In this document: piece by piece, positions 54,367 to 63,774 of the stretch
Position numbering within the stretch: position 1 is the first letter of the stretch
Layout: the number at the start of each line of letters is the position of its first letter
Source of the DNA: Streptomyces sp. B1I3
GTDB taxonomy: Bacteria > Actinomycetota > Actinomycetes > Streptomycetales > Streptomycetaceae
NCBI RefSeq assembly: GCF_030816615.1
Contig: NZ_JAUSYD010000001.1
Location: forward strand, 5,292,501-5,356,500
Reading direction: 5' to 3'
DNA: 64,000 bases
Position numbers and translations under genes: made by a program
The notes under the pieces: generated by a model
Seen by the model: only the letters and a program-made list of their open reading frames with translations
Told to the model about the DNA's origin: nothing
The model's database searches: none

Positions 54367-55395
54367 TCAGGCGTTGAGCTCGGCCGCCACCAGCTCCGCG
54401 ATCTGGATCGCGTTCAGCGCGGCGCCCTTGCGCAGGTTGTCGTTGGAGACGAACAGCGCCAGCCCGTGCTCGACGGTCTCGTCGACCCGGATGCGGCCCA
54501 CGTACGAGGCGTCCTGGCCGGCCGCCTGGAGCGGGGTCGGGATCTCCGAGAGCTCGACGCCCTCGGCGTCCTTCAGCAGCTCGTAGGCGCGCTCGACGCC
54601 GATCGGGCGGGCGAAACGGGCGTTGATCTGGAGCGAGTGACCGGAGAAGACCGGGACCCGGACACAGGTGCCGGACACCTTGAGCTCCGGGATCTCGAGG
54701 ATCTTGCGGGACTCGTTGCGGAGCTTCTGCTCCTCGTCCGTCTCGAAGGAGCCGTCGTCGACGATCGAACCGGCGAGCGGCAGCACGTTGAAGGCGATCG
54801 GGCGCTTGTACACACCCGGCTCGGGGAAGTCGACGGCGCCACCGTCGTGCGTGAGCTTGTCCGCGTCGGCGACGACCGCGGACGCCTGGCCGTGCAGCTC
54901 AGCGACGCCCGCGAGACCGGATCCGGACACCGCCTGGTACGTGGCGACGGTCAGCGCCTCCAGGCCCGCCTCCTGGTGCAGCGGGCGCAGTACGGGCATG
55001 GCGGCCATCGTCGTGCAGTTCGGGTTGGCGATGATGCCCTTGGGGCGGTCCTTGATCGCGTGCGCGTTGACCTCGGAGACCACCAGCGGGACCGCGGGGT
55101 CCTTGCGCCAGGCGGAGGAGTTGTCGATCACGACGGCACCCTGGGAGGCGACCTTCTCGGCCAGGGCCTTGGAGGTCGCGCCGCCGGCGGAGAACAGCAC
55201 GATGTCCAGACCGGTGTAGTCGGCCGTGGAGGCGTCCTCGACCGTGATGTCGGTGCCCTCGTAAGCGATCGTGGAGCCCGCGGAACGCGCGGAGGCGAAG
55301 AGCCGCAGCTCGGCGACGGGGAACTTCCGCTCGGCCAGAATGCTGCGCATGACTGTGCCGACCTGACCGGTGGCGCCGACGATTCCGACCTTCAC
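54367..55395 (-). CDS. asd: aspartate-semialdehyde dehydrogenase
   Basis: NADPH-dependent enzyme of the aspartate pathway to lysine, threonine, methionine and diaminopimelate; 342 residues. Rossmann start MKVGIVGATGQVGTVMRSIL, catalytic Cys in GIIANPNCTTMAA, and active-site His in FSGHSLQINARF. GTG 55395 has AAGGAG 7 bases upstream. No aspartokinase gene (lysC) follows in the operon direction, unlike the common ask-asd pairing in actinobacteria. Confidence 0.95.
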   Translation of the reverse strand: MKVGIVGATGQVGTVMRSILAERKFPVAELRLFASARSAGSTIAYEGTDITVEDASTADYTGLDIVLFSAGGATSKALAEKVASQGAVVIDNSSAWRKDPAVPLVVSEVNAHAIKDRPKGIIANPNCTTMAAMPVLRPLHQEAGLEALTVATYQAVSGSGLAGVAELHGQASAVVADADKLTHDGGAVDFPEPGVYKRPIAFNVLPLAGSIVDDGSFETDEEQKLRNESRKILEIPELKVSGTCVRVPVFSGHSLQINARFARPIGVERAYELLKDAEGVELSEIPTPLQAAGQDASYVGRIRVDETVEHGLALFVSNDNLRKGAALNAIQIAELVAAELNA

Positions 55396-55515
55396 GGGAA
55401 CTCCTTCAAACGTACGAACGGGCACGGTTGCCGGTCCATGATGCGTCTGTCCACGGCTCCCTTGTCCAATCCATTGTCCGGCAGACGGACCGTGCACGGA
55501 GGGTGACGGACACGG

Positions 55516-55553
55516 CAGTGGGGCGGGAACTCCGGAGAGCGCCCACCCCACTG
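55516..55553 (-). terminator. terminator after the subtilase gene
   Basis: CAGTGGGG (55516-55523) pairs with CCCCACTG (55546-55553), extended inward with one mismatch; 31 bases after the subtilase stop. Confidence 0.6.
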
Positions 55554-55584
55554 TCGTACGGATCACATGCCCGTCAGCCGGCCG

Positions 55585-58500
55585 TTACGGCGCGACCTTC
55601 TCGATCACGACGCTGCCGGTGCCCGCCGCGGTGCCGCGGGAGTTCACCAGCTGCACCTCGCCGAAGAACTGGCGTCCCTCGGGAGCCGCTCCGGCGACCA
55701 CGACCTCGGCGCCGACCTTGGCGGACGCGCCGTTGGCCAGGTTCACGGCCTTCGACTCGTCGACCTTGATCTTGCCGAGCGACGGGGCGTAGTACACGTC
55801 CCGGTAGTCGTACTCGGTGGTCCCGGCCGGGACCGCGTAGCCGTCGATGACGACGGTGTAGGTGCCGGCCGCCGGCTTCAGCAGGCTGACCGACTCCTCG
55901 GAGCCCGCCGTCGTCGAGACGCCGACCTCGGTGTCGCCCTTGTAGACGTACAGGTCGATGTCGGCGTTGGCGTCCGAGGTGTTGCCGATGGCGATGTCCA
56001 GCTTCTCGACGCCCTGACCGATGGTGACCGTCTTGATGTACGAGCCACCCGTGGAGATCGACGGACGCTCGACGTCGGCCGAGCCCAGCGAGCCGCCCTT
56101 CAGGGAGCCCTCCAGGTCACCGGCGTTGTTGGTGACCGTCCAGTCCACCGCGGCCGGGGTGCCGATCTTCGCCTCGGGGACGGTCTGCACCGCCGGGTCG
56201 AAGGAGGCGCCGAGCAGCGAGACGTTCAGCTTGTAGGGGTTGTCCAGCAGCGGCGACGTACGGCGGGCCTCGACCTCGATCTCCCAGACGCCCGGCTGCG
56301 GGTCCTTGTAGGAGCGCGTGTCCGGGCGGCAGGTGTTGGCCGGGTTCTCGTAGTTCGGGTAGCAGAAGATCGTGGAGCTGTCCTCCACCGCGACCCCGTA
56401 CGGGTGGATGGAGATGAACCGCGTCTGGCTGCCCGAGCGCAGCGCGCTCAGCGCGACCTCGAGGGTCTGGGCGCCCTCCGGGACGTTCAGGAAGTACGAC
56501 GTGGTGCCGTTGCGCTGCACCGAGCCGGTCGTCGAGAACGCGTAGGCCGGCTTCACGAGGTCCTTGGCGACGACCACCGTGGAGAGGATCTGCTGGTCCA
56601 CGCCGGTGGTCTTCGTGTCGTCCACCACCAGGATCGCGCTGTGGACGCCCGCCGTGCGGGGCTTCGCCTGGACCTTGACGGTCACCGGCTTGCCGAGCGG
56701 CAGCGAGACGGTGCTCGCACCGGTCAGCGAGAAGGTGCCGTCGTCGTTCTTCCAGGACAGCTTGTGCGTGACGGCCTTGTCCGGACCCGTGGTGCGGGTG
56801 ACGGTGACGTCGTACGACTTCTTCTGGCCGGCCTTCAGGCCGCCCTCGCGGTCGTACAGGCCGGTGCCGAAGCCCGGGGTCTTCAGCGCGAAGTCGATCG
56901 CGGTGTCGACCGGGGCCTTCACCGTGTACTCGTGGGCCGCCGCGCCCTTCTTCTCGATCTGCTTCCAGGCGCCGACGATGTTGATCAGACCGGAACCCTG
57001 GGCGTGCGCGGGCACTCCGTCGATGTGGGTGGCGGTGCTGGTCAGCGCGGTCCGCAGATCGGCCGGGGGCAGCTCGATGTGCTTCTGCTTCGCGGCCGAG
57101 AGCAGCAGCGCGGTCGCACCGGCGGCCTGCGGCGAGGACATCGAGGTGCCCTGCAGCATGGAGTAACCGGCCGGGAGCGAGTAGCCCGACTCCTTGACCG
57201 GACCACCGGGGAGCCAGGTCTGGGTGGTGTTGATGGACGCACCCGGGGCCGTCAGGATCGGCGCGAAGCCGCCGTCCTCACGCGGACCGCGCGAGGAGAA
57301 GGGCAGCATGTCGTACTTCTTGGTGACGTTCGAGCCGTAGTTGGCCGCCCAGGTCTCCTTGGAGATGGACGCGCCGACCGAGATGACGTGGTCGGCCAGG
57401 CCGGGGTCACCGATGGTGTTGACACCCGGGCCGTCGTTGCCGGCCGAGATGACCAGCTGGACGCCGTAGATGTCGATGAGCCGCTTGTAGAGCTCGGCTC
57501 GCGCGTTGTTGCCGTCGTTGAGCGGCGGCAGGCCGCCGATCGACATGTTGACGATGTCGACACCGCGGTTGACGACGAGGTCGATCATGCCCTCGGTCAG
57601 AGCGATGTTGGTGCAGCCGCCGGACCAGGTGCAGGCGCGTGAGGAGACGATCTTGGCGCCGGGCGCCGCACCGTTCATCTTGCCGCCGAAGAGGCCGTTG
57701 GCCGCGGTGATGCCCGCGACGTGCGTGCCGTGCTCGCTCTCGATGACGCCGATGTTGACGTAGTCGGCCGTGTTGCCGGCCGTGTCGACGACGACGTCCT
57801 TACGGGTCTCCACGACGAACGGGATGCGCTCGACGACATCGGTCCGCGGGTCGTCCTGACCGAAGTAGGAGACCTGGTGCTTGTCCTTGTACGGCTTGAG
57901 CACGGCGTCGTCGCCGAAGTCCGCGTCGTTGTCCAGGTCGACGCGGGTGGTGCCGGTGACCGGGTCGTACAGCACGCCCCACGTGTCGGTGGTGTCACCG
58001 TCCCGGTTGAGGTCGCCCGCCATGTCGCCGCCCTTGGTGGCGGCTTCCGCGAACTGCTTGAAGCGGTAGGAGCCGGCCGGCGCCGAGTACGTCCTGCCCT
58101 CGGCGGTGAACGTCGGGCCCGTGACGGCCGAGTCCATCCGCAGCCAGGTGCCGTCGCCGTCGTCGACCGGGTCGGTGGCCGTCACCCAGTCGACGATCTT
58201 GCGCTCGCCGGTGGTGGTCTTCTGCAGTGCGGGGTGACCGAGGTCGACACCGGAGTCCAGGACACCGATGGTGACACCACGGCCGTCGGCCTTCGGGTGC
58301 TGCTCCACGAAGTCGACCGCGCCCGTCTCGAAGGACGGGTTGTACGGGTTCTTCGCCGGGGTGTTCTTGTTCGGCGCAGGGTAACTGCCCGTGGCCTTCT
58401 GCTGCTTCGCCCCGGCGGCCCGGTCGCCCGTGGGCGTCGGGTCGTCCAGCTTGATCTCCTGCTTGAGATCGATGCTGTGGACCGACGACAGCTTCTGCGC

Positions 58501-58887
58501 GGCCTTGATGGTGGCCTCGGCCGCGGAGGTCGGCACGGTCGCCCGGACGTAGCCGAGCTTGTCGTACGTCTGCCCCAGCACGGACCCCTTGACGGAGTCC
58601 AGCTGCTCGGTCACCTGCTCGGTGGCACCCGGCGCGGTGGCGACCATCATCGTGATGTTCTTCTCGCCCTTGGCCTCGGCCTTCGCCAGCACGTCGGCGT
58701 CGGCCCCACCGAGCTTGTCGCCCTTGTCGCTGTTGGCGGCGGGCTTCACCGGGGCGGTTGCCGGGTCGTCGGCGGCGAACACCGGAGCGGCGCCGCCGGC
58801 GGCGAGCGCGGCCACCAGGCCGGCGGCGGCCGCGATACGAGCCGCGCGTCTGGCCCCGGGTATGGAGCTGGGGGATTCCTTGGTCAT
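55585..58887 (-). CDS. secreted subtilisin-like serine protease (S8)
   Basis: Large extracellular subtilase of 1100 residues. A signal peptide (AARIAAAAGLVAALAAGGAA) is followed by an I9-like propeptide to about residue 140. Catalytic Asp211 is in IGVLDSGVD, His386 in SEHGTHVAGI, oxyanion Asn484 in SAGNDGPG, and Ser582 in QGTSMSSPQAAG. About 180 residues separate Asp and His, including an Asp-rich, probably calcium-binding insert (DLNRDGDTTDTWG, DLDNDADFGD). Beta-sandwich domains make up the C-terminal 500 residues. ATG 58887 has GGGA 7 bases upstream. The gene ends in TAA, rare here. Confidence 0.93.
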   Translation of the reverse strand: MTKESPSSIPGARRAARIAAAAGLVAALAAGGAAPVFAADDPATAPVKPAANSDKGDKLGGADADVLAKAEAKGEKNITMMVATAPGATEQVTEQLDSVKGSVLGQTYDKLGYVRATVPTSAAEATIKAAQKLSSVHSIDLKQEIKLDDPTPTGDRAAGAKQQKATGSYPAPNKNTPAKNPYNPSFETGAVDFVEQHPKADGRGVTIGVLDSGVDLGHPALQKTTTGERKIVDWVTATDPVDDGDGTWLRMDSAVTGPTFTAEGRTYSAPAGSYRFKQFAEAATKGGDMAGDLNRDGDTTDTWGVLYDPVTGTTRVDLDNDADFGDDAVLKPYKDKHQVSYFGQDDPRTDVVERIPFVVETRKDVVVDTAGNTADYVNIGVIESEHGTHVAGITAANGLFGGKMNGAAPGAKIVSSRACTWSGGCTNIALTEGMIDLVVNRGVDIVNMSIGGLPPLNDGNNARAELYKRLIDIYGVQLVISAGNDGPGVNTIGDPGLADHVISVGASISKETWAANYGSNVTKKYDMLPFSSRGPREDGGFAPILTAPGASINTTQTWLPGGPVKESGYSLPAGYSMLQGTSMSSPQAAGATALLLSAAKQKHIELPPADLRTALTSTATHIDGVPAHAQGSGLINIVGAWKQIEKKGAAAHEYTVKAPVDTAIDFALKTPGFGTGLYDREGGLKAGQKKSYDVTVTRTTGPDKAVTHKLSWKNDDGTFSLTGASTVSLPLGKPVTVKVQAKPRTAGVHSAILVVDDTKTTGVDQQILSTVVVAKDLVKPAYAFSTTGSVQRNGTTSYFLNVPEGAQTLEVALSALRSGSQTRFISIHPYGVAVEDSSTIFCYPNYENPANTCRPDTRSYKDPQPGVWEIEVEARRTSPLLDNPYKLNVSLLGASFDPAVQTVPEAKIGTPAAVDWTVTNNAGDLEGSLKGGSLGSADVERPSISTGGSYIKTVTIGQGVEKLDIAIGNTSDANADIDLYVYKGDTEVGVSTTAGSEESVSLLKPAAGTYTVVIDGYAVPAGTTEYDYRDVYYAPSLGKIKVDESKAVNLANGASAKVGAEVVVAGAAPEGRQFFGEVQLVNSRGTAAGTGSVVIEKVAP

Positions 58888-59057
58888 CAGCATCCCTGCA
58901 TCTGAAAGTGAGAGTCCGGAATTCGGTACCGGATGACCGCTCAGCCTTTCGCAAATGACTGGGGTTTGTGGAGACTTGGCAGGGGCGAGAAACGAACATG
59001 GCGTAGACCCGCCACCGTTGACACTGCGCCACACGGGACGAACGGGGTGAAACCCGC

Positions 59058-60065
59058 TCACCGAGGCAGCACCACCACATAGGCGGCCGGTTCGCGGTCC
59101 TCGGACGCCATCATCGCCGTGCGCACCACCACCGCCTGGTCCGCCGGTGTCTCGCGCAGCATCCCCGGAGTCATGCGCACGACCGTGACCCCTAGCCGCT
59201 CCAGGTGCTCCCGCTCGGCGGCGAAGGTGACGTGCTCCTCGTGGGGCGCCCGGGTGCCGAGCTCCAGCGCGACGGCGTGCTCGGGCCAGTACGCGTCCAC
59301 ACCCCCCAGGAACGTGCCGCCCGGCAGGCACAGATCCACGTTCCACAGCGGCTCCGGAAGTCCGTGGCCGCGCACCATCCGGTAGAGCCGGCCCTCCGCC
59401 ACCGCCCGGCCCTCGACGAGCAGGGCGTCCACCGCGTCCACCACGTGCGGGCGGCCCAGCAGCTTGGCGGCACTCAGCTCCCGTACGACCGCGGCGGGCT
59501 CACAGTGCCCGTCGCGGACCGCCTCCGTCAGCATCCGGCGCACCGCGGAGGGGTCCGTCAGGGCGGAGACCGCGTCGGCGAGGGCCCGCTCCACCGGTGC
59601 CAGCGGCACTCCGAGCCGTCGCTCGGGCCCGGGGAGCGAAGCCGCCCGCGTGACCTGGACGAACCGGGTGGAGCGCAGCCGCCTCGTGCGCGGCACGAGC
59701 ACGTCGATCAGGTGGAGCGCGATCAAGGGCGGAGCGGACGCGAAGCCGTACAGGGTCAGCGCCGCCAGGCCCGTGACCATCACCGCCCCGTAATCCGATG
59801 CGGACGTGCCGGAGGCGCCGCGCCGTGCGGAGGCCGGGGGCCGTCCCGCGTACAGCAGGGCGCCGTGCACCCGCTCCTGGCTCGTGGGCGGGCCCGGGTG
59901 CAGCAGATACACGCCTGGCAGCAGCTGCTGCCAGGGGCCGCCCGGCAGGCACCGGGCGGTGGTCTGGGCGGTGGTCACACCGAGGGCGCGCAGCTGTGCG
60001 GCGGACCGCACGCGGTGGTGGGGACCCTGGACGGGGCGCGGGGAGAGCGGGGTGTTCCGGTTCAT
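59058..60065 (-). CDS. AbiEi-like N-terminus fused to a DUF559 nuclease-like domain
   Basis: Protein of 335 residues. The N-terminal part (RSAAQLRALGVTTAQTTARC, LPGVYLLHPG, LTLYGF) resembles the winged-helix/antitoxin region of AbiEi-type proteins. The C-terminal part (GGVDAYWPEHAVALELGTRA, HEEHVTFAAEREHLERLGVT-VVRMTP) has the D-x-E...R pattern of DUF559, a Vsr-like PD-(D/E)XK fold. Such orphan genes are common in actinobacteria and need not be toxin-antitoxin parts. No AbiEii toxin gene is next to it. ATG 60065 has only a weak ribosome site. Confidence 0.65.
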   Translation of the reverse strand: MNRNTPLSPRPVQGPHHRVRSAAQLRALGVTTAQTTARCLPGGPWQQLLPGVYLLHPGPPTSQERVHGALLYAGRPPASARRGASGTSASDYGAVMVTGLAALTLYGFASAPPLIALHLIDVLVPRTRRLRSTRFVQVTRAASLPGPERRLGVPLAPVERALADAVSALTDPSAVRRMLTEAVRDGHCEPAAVVRELSAAKLLGRPHVVDAVDALLVEGRAVAEGRLYRMVRGHGLPEPLWNVDLCLPGGTFLGGVDAYWPEHAVALELGTRAPHEEHVTFAAEREHLERLGVTVVRMTPGMLRETPADQAVVVRTAMMASEDREPAAYVVVLPR

Positions 60066-60194
60066 GCCCGGCAGGTTCCCGCAGGCGTCCCGGGCGCTGA
60101 CCCGTGTTACACGTCCGTCGACATTCCGGGACAACACCGTCCTGAAGTACGCGCGTGCGACTGCCGAAAAGAGCGGGCACGCCGGAAATTGTGC

Positions 60195-60232
60195 GGCGCA
60201 CGCCCCCGTTCGCGCGACCGGGGGCGTGCGCC
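60195..60232 (-). terminator. terminator of the second pepN gene
   Basis: Perfect 14-bp stem GGCGCACGCCCCCG (60195-60208) / CGGGGGCGTGCGCC (60219-60232), starting 7 bases after the gene end on the minus strand. Confidence 0.8.
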
Positions 60233-60238
60233 GGGAGA

Positions 60239-62830
60239 TCACGCCGCCGCGTCGCACTCCTGACCCCGCAGCGCCCGGGCCAGGTCGTCCCGCGCCTCCA
60301 GGACCAGCCGCCGCAGCGCCGGGGCCGCGGCCGGGTGCGAGGTCAGCCACGCGTCCGTCGCCGCGAGGGTCGCCGGATCATCCTGCAACCCCGGGAACAG
60401 GCCCTTGACCACGTCCATGCCGATCTGGATCGAACGCTCGGCCCACACCCGCTCGATCGCCTCGAAGTAGGCGGCCGTGTACGGCGCCAGCAGCTTCCGC
60501 TGCGTGGGCTGCCCGAAGCCCGCGATGGTCGCCCCGACGAGCGCGTTGGACAACTTGTCCGACTCCACGACCATCGCCCAGGCCTGCGCCTTGACCTCGG
60601 CCGACGGACGCGAGGCCAGGCACCGCACGTGGTGCCGCTTCCCGGACGCCGTGTCGTCGCGGGCGAGCTCGGCGTCGACGGCCGCCTCGTCGGCCGCGCC
60701 GTGCGAGACCAGCGCGGAGAGGAACGCCCACCGCAGCTCCTGGTCGACCTCCAGGCCCTCGATCACGGCCGTGCCGTCGAGCAGAGCGCCCAGCAGCTGC
60801 AACTCGTCGTCCGAGGCGGCGACCGCAGCGAAGAACCGCGCCCACGTCAGCTGGTGCTGGCTGCCTGGCTCCGCGCGCCGCAGCTCCCGCAGGGCGCCCT
60901 CGGCCAGTGCCCGGCCGCCCTCCCCCCGCCACGCCGGCGCGGCGTAGTGCACGAGCGCCGACTCGGCCCAGGCGTGCAGCATCTGGAGCACACCGATGTC
61001 CGACTCCCGGCCGGCGAACGACAGCACCAGGGAGACGAAGTCCCGGGCCGGCAGCAGGGCGTCGCGGGTCAGGTTCCACAGGGCGGACCAGCACAGCGCA
61101 CGGGCCAGCGGGTCCGCGATGTCCCCGAGGTGCTCCCGCAGGGTGGCCAGGGAGACCTCGTCGAAGCGGACCTTGCAGTACGTGAGGTCGTCGTCGTTGA
61201 CCAGGACGAGGTCGGGCCGGTCGGCCCCGGCCAGCTCCGCGACCGGGGTCCGCTCCCCGGCGACGTCGGCCTCGGCGCGGGCGTACCGCACCAGCTCCCC
61301 CTCCGGGGTCAGCCGGTACAGGCCCACCGCGACCCGGTGCGGGCGCAGCTCCGGATGGGAGGCGGCCGCCGCCTGCTCCACCACCAGCTCCGCCACACGT
61401 CCCGCCGCGTCGTACGTCACGACCGGGGCCAGCACGTTGACGCCCGCCGTCTGCAGCCACGCGCGTGACCAGGCCGTCATGTCGCGCCCCGACGTCTCGG
61501 CCAGCACGGAGAGCAGGTCGCCCAGACGGGTGTTGCCGTAGGCGTGCTGCTTGAAGTAGCGGCGCGCGCCCTCGAGGAACGCGTCCCGCCCCACGTACGC
61601 CACCAGCTGCTTGAGCACGGAGGCGCCCTTGGCGTACGTGATGCCGTCGAAGTTCAGCTTGGCGTCCTCCAGGTCACGGATGTCCGCCGTGACCGGATGG
61701 GTGGACGGCAGCTGGTCGGCGCGGTACGCCCACGCCTTGCGGTTGTTGGCGAAGGTGATCCAGCCGTTGGTGAAGCGGGTCGCCTCCACCATCGAGAACG
61801 ACCCCATGAAGTCGGCGAAGGACTCCTTCAGCCACAGGTCGTCCCACCACTGCATGGTGACCAGGTCCCCGAACCACATGTGCGCCATCTCGTGCAGGAT
61901 GACGTTGGCGCGGCGCTCGTAGGACGCCGAGGTGACCTTGGAGCGGTAGATGTACTCCTCGCGGAAGGTGACGCAGCCGGGGTTCTCCATGGCGCCGAGG
62001 TTGTACTCGGGCACGAACGCCTGGTCGTACTTGCCGAAGGGGTAGGGGTAGTCGAAGTTGTCGTGGAAGAAGTCCAGACCCTGCTTGGTGATCAGGAAGA
62101 TGTCGTCCGCGTCGAAGTACCGCGCGAGCCCCTTGCGGCACATCGCGCCGAGCGGGATCTCCAGCTTCGAGCCGTCGTCGAGCGTACGGGTGTAGAGGTC
62201 GCTCTCGCAGTGGTACGGGCCGGCGACGACCACGGTGATGTACGTCGAGATGGGCTTCGTCTCGGCGAACCGCCACACCTCGCCCTCGTGGAACTCCTCC
62301 GCGCCGTTGGACCGGACCGTCCACCCCTCGGGGGCCGTCACCTGGAAGCGGTAGGGCGCCTTCAGGTCGGGCTGCTCGAAGTTGGCGAACACGCGCCGGG
62401 CATCGGCCGGCTCGTACTGCGTGTAGAGGTAGACCTCGCCGTCCTCCGGGTCGACGAAGCGGTGCATGCCCTCGCCGGTCCGGCTGTACGCGCACCGCGC
62501 GTCGACCACCAGGACGTTCTCGCCCTCGGTGAGGCCGTCCAGCGCGATCCGCGTGCCGTCGAACACGACCGCCGGATCCAGCGGCTGCCCGTTGAGCGTC
62601 ACCGCGTCCACGGACGGTGCCAGCAGGTCGGCGAAGGTCGACGCTCCCGCGCGGGCGGCGCGGAAACGGATCGTCGTCACCGAGCGGAAGGTCCGCGGAC
62701 CGGCCTCCCCGTCGCCCCCGTCGGGCTCACCGACGGCGGAACGCAGGTCGAGGGCGACCTCGTAACCGTCGACGGTCAGCAGCTCGGCCCTCTCGCGGGC
62801 CTCGTCGCGAGACAGGTTCTCACCGGGCAC
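60239..62830 (-). CDS. pepN: aminopeptidase N paralogue (M1 family)
   Basis: Second M1 zinc aminopeptidase, 863 residues, highly similar along its length to the one at 51034-53610. It starts MPGENLSRDEARERAELLTV, has GAMEN in YNLGAMENPG and zinc site HEMAHMWFGDLVTMQWW with a downstream LWLKESFAD. GTG 62830 has AAAGGAG 8 bases upstream. A Gly/Asp-rich insert near residues 33-45 is absent in the paralogue. The Ala270-for-Pro change after GAMEN may alter S1 preference. Retention of both suggests different substrates or timing. Confidence 0.92.
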   Translation of the reverse strand: MPGENLSRDEARERAELLTVDGYEVALDLRSAVGEPDGGDGEAGPRTFRSVTTIRFRAARAGASTFADLLAPSVDAVTLNGQPLDPAVVFDGTRIALDGLTEGENVLVVDARCAYSRTGEGMHRFVDPEDGEVYLYTQYEPADARRVFANFEQPDLKAPYRFQVTAPEGWTVRSNGAEEFHEGEVWRFAETKPISTYITVVVAGPYHCESDLYTRTLDDGSKLEIPLGAMCRKGLARYFDADDIFLITKQGLDFFHDNFDYPYPFGKYDQAFVPEYNLGAMENPGCVTFREEYIYRSKVTSASYERRANVILHEMAHMWFGDLVTMQWWDDLWLKESFADFMGSFSMVEATRFTNGWITFANNRKAWAYRADQLPSTHPVTADIRDLEDAKLNFDGITYAKGASVLKQLVAYVGRDAFLEGARRYFKQHAYGNTRLGDLLSVLAETSGRDMTAWSRAWLQTAGVNVLAPVVTYDAAGRVAELVVEQAAAASHPELRPHRVAVGLYRLTPEGELVRYARAEADVAGERTPVAELAGADRPDLVLVNDDDLTYCKVRFDEVSLATLREHLGDIADPLARALCWSALWNLTRDALLPARDFVSLVLSFAGRESDIGVLQMLHAWAESALVHYAAPAWRGEGGRALAEGALRELRRAEPGSQHQLTWARFFAAVAASDDELQLLGALLDGTAVIEGLEVDQELRWAFLSALVSHGAADEAAVDAELARDDTASGKRHHVRCLASRPSAEVKAQAWAMVVESDKLSNALVGATIAGFGQPTQRKLLAPYTAAYFEAIERVWAERSIQIGMDVVKGLFPGLQDDPATLAATDAWLTSHPAAAPALRRLVLEARDDLARALRGQECDAAA

Positions 62831-63000
62831 GGAACACTCCTTTGTGTCTCGGACCGACCTGCCGTCGGAGGGCGGCCGGTCGGTCCCATCCGATCAGCTC
62901 CGATCCTCGCATGCGGCCGTCCGCGCCGGTCACGGGGAATGGCCGCGGGGTCCCGGGGTGTTCTGTGCCACAGGTGAGGACCGATCGCACGAGGAGAGAC

Positions 63001-63651
63001 ATGCCCGAGAACAGCACGTCGCACGGCAGGACCCCGGTGGACTTCTGGTTCGACCCGCTCTGCCCCTGGGCCTGGATTACCTCCCGCTGGATGCTCGAGG
63101 TGGAGAAGGTCCGTGACGTGGAGGTCCGCTGGCACGTGATGAGCCTGGCCGTGCTCAACGAGAGCAGGCTGGACGAGCTGCCCGAGGAGTACCAGGACAT
63201 GATGCGGACCAAGGCGTGGGCCCCGGTCCGTGTGGTGGTCGCCGCCCAGCAGAAGCACGGCGACGAGATCGTCGGCGAGCTCTACACGGCCATGGGAACG
63301 CGCATCCACAACCAGGGCGAGGGCCCGACCCGCGAGGCGGTCGCGGGCGCCCTGGCCGACGTCGGCCTGCCGGCCGAGCTGCTGGAGTACGCCGACTCCG
63401 ACGCGTACGACGAGGAGCTGCGCGCCTCCCACAAGGAGGGCATCGACAAGGTCGGCCAGGACGTCGGCACCCCGGTGATCGCCGTACCGGGCCCCGACGG
63501 GGAGCAGATCGCCTTCTTCGGCCCGGTCGTCACCCCCGCCCCCAAGGGCGAGGAAGCGGCGAAGCTCTGGGACGGCACGCTGCTGGTGGCCTCGATCCCC
63601 GGTTTCTACGAGATCAAGCGGACGCGTACGCAGGGCCCGGTCTTCGACTGA
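63001..63651 (+). CDS. DsbA-family protein, mycothiol-dependent nitroreductase type (Rv2466c-like)
   Basis: Thioredoxin-fold protein of 216 residues. VDFWFDPLCPWAWITSRWML and HVMSLAVLNESRLDELPEEY closely follow the M. tuberculosis Rv2466c pattern, as do MGTRIHNQGEGPTRE, VGTPVIAV and the C-terminal IKRTRTQGPVFD. The active site here is CPWA (Cys21, Ala24) instead of CPWC, so it is a one-cysteine enzyme. ATG 63001 has GAGGAGAG upstream. Rv2466c works with mycothiol; that partner is expected in Streptomyces. Confidence 0.88.
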   Translation: MPENSTSHGRTPVDFWFDPLCPWAWITSRWMLEVEKVRDVEVRWHVMSLAVLNESRLDELPEEYQDMMRTKAWAPVRVVVAAQQKHGDEIVGELYTAMGTRIHNQGEGPTREAVAGALADVGLPAELLEYADSDAYDEELRASHKEGIDKVGQDVGTPVIAVPGPDGEQIAFFGPVVTPAPKGEEAAKLWDGTLLVASIPGFYEIKRTRTQGPVFD

Positions 63652-63673
63652 CGGTCCCACCGTCCGGTGAAGG

Positions 63674-63712
63674 GGAGAACCCCCGCGAGTCATGTCCTCG
63701 CGGGGGTTCTCC
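63674..63712. terminator. bidirectional terminator between the DsbA-like gene and sodF
   Basis: Perfect 16-bp stem GGAGAACCCCCGCGAG (63674-63689) / CTCGCGGGGGTTCTCC (63697-63712) with a 7-base loop and GTTGTT tail, between convergent genes. Confidence 0.92.
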
Positions 63713-63774
63713 GTTGTTCCGCCTGCCGGGTGAAGGGTGAGAAGACGATCACGAGGCAGGACGACTGGGGGTGG

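Noticed and set aside
55567..57642. Plus-strand reading of 691 residues opposite the subtilase
   Set aside because: Antisense shadow without motifs; the minus strand has the complete catalytic triad.
59058..60065. Toxin-antitoxin pair
   Set aside because: No AbiEii-type nucleotidyltransferase or other toxin gene lies next to the AbiEi-like reading; both neighbours are a protease and an aminopeptidase.
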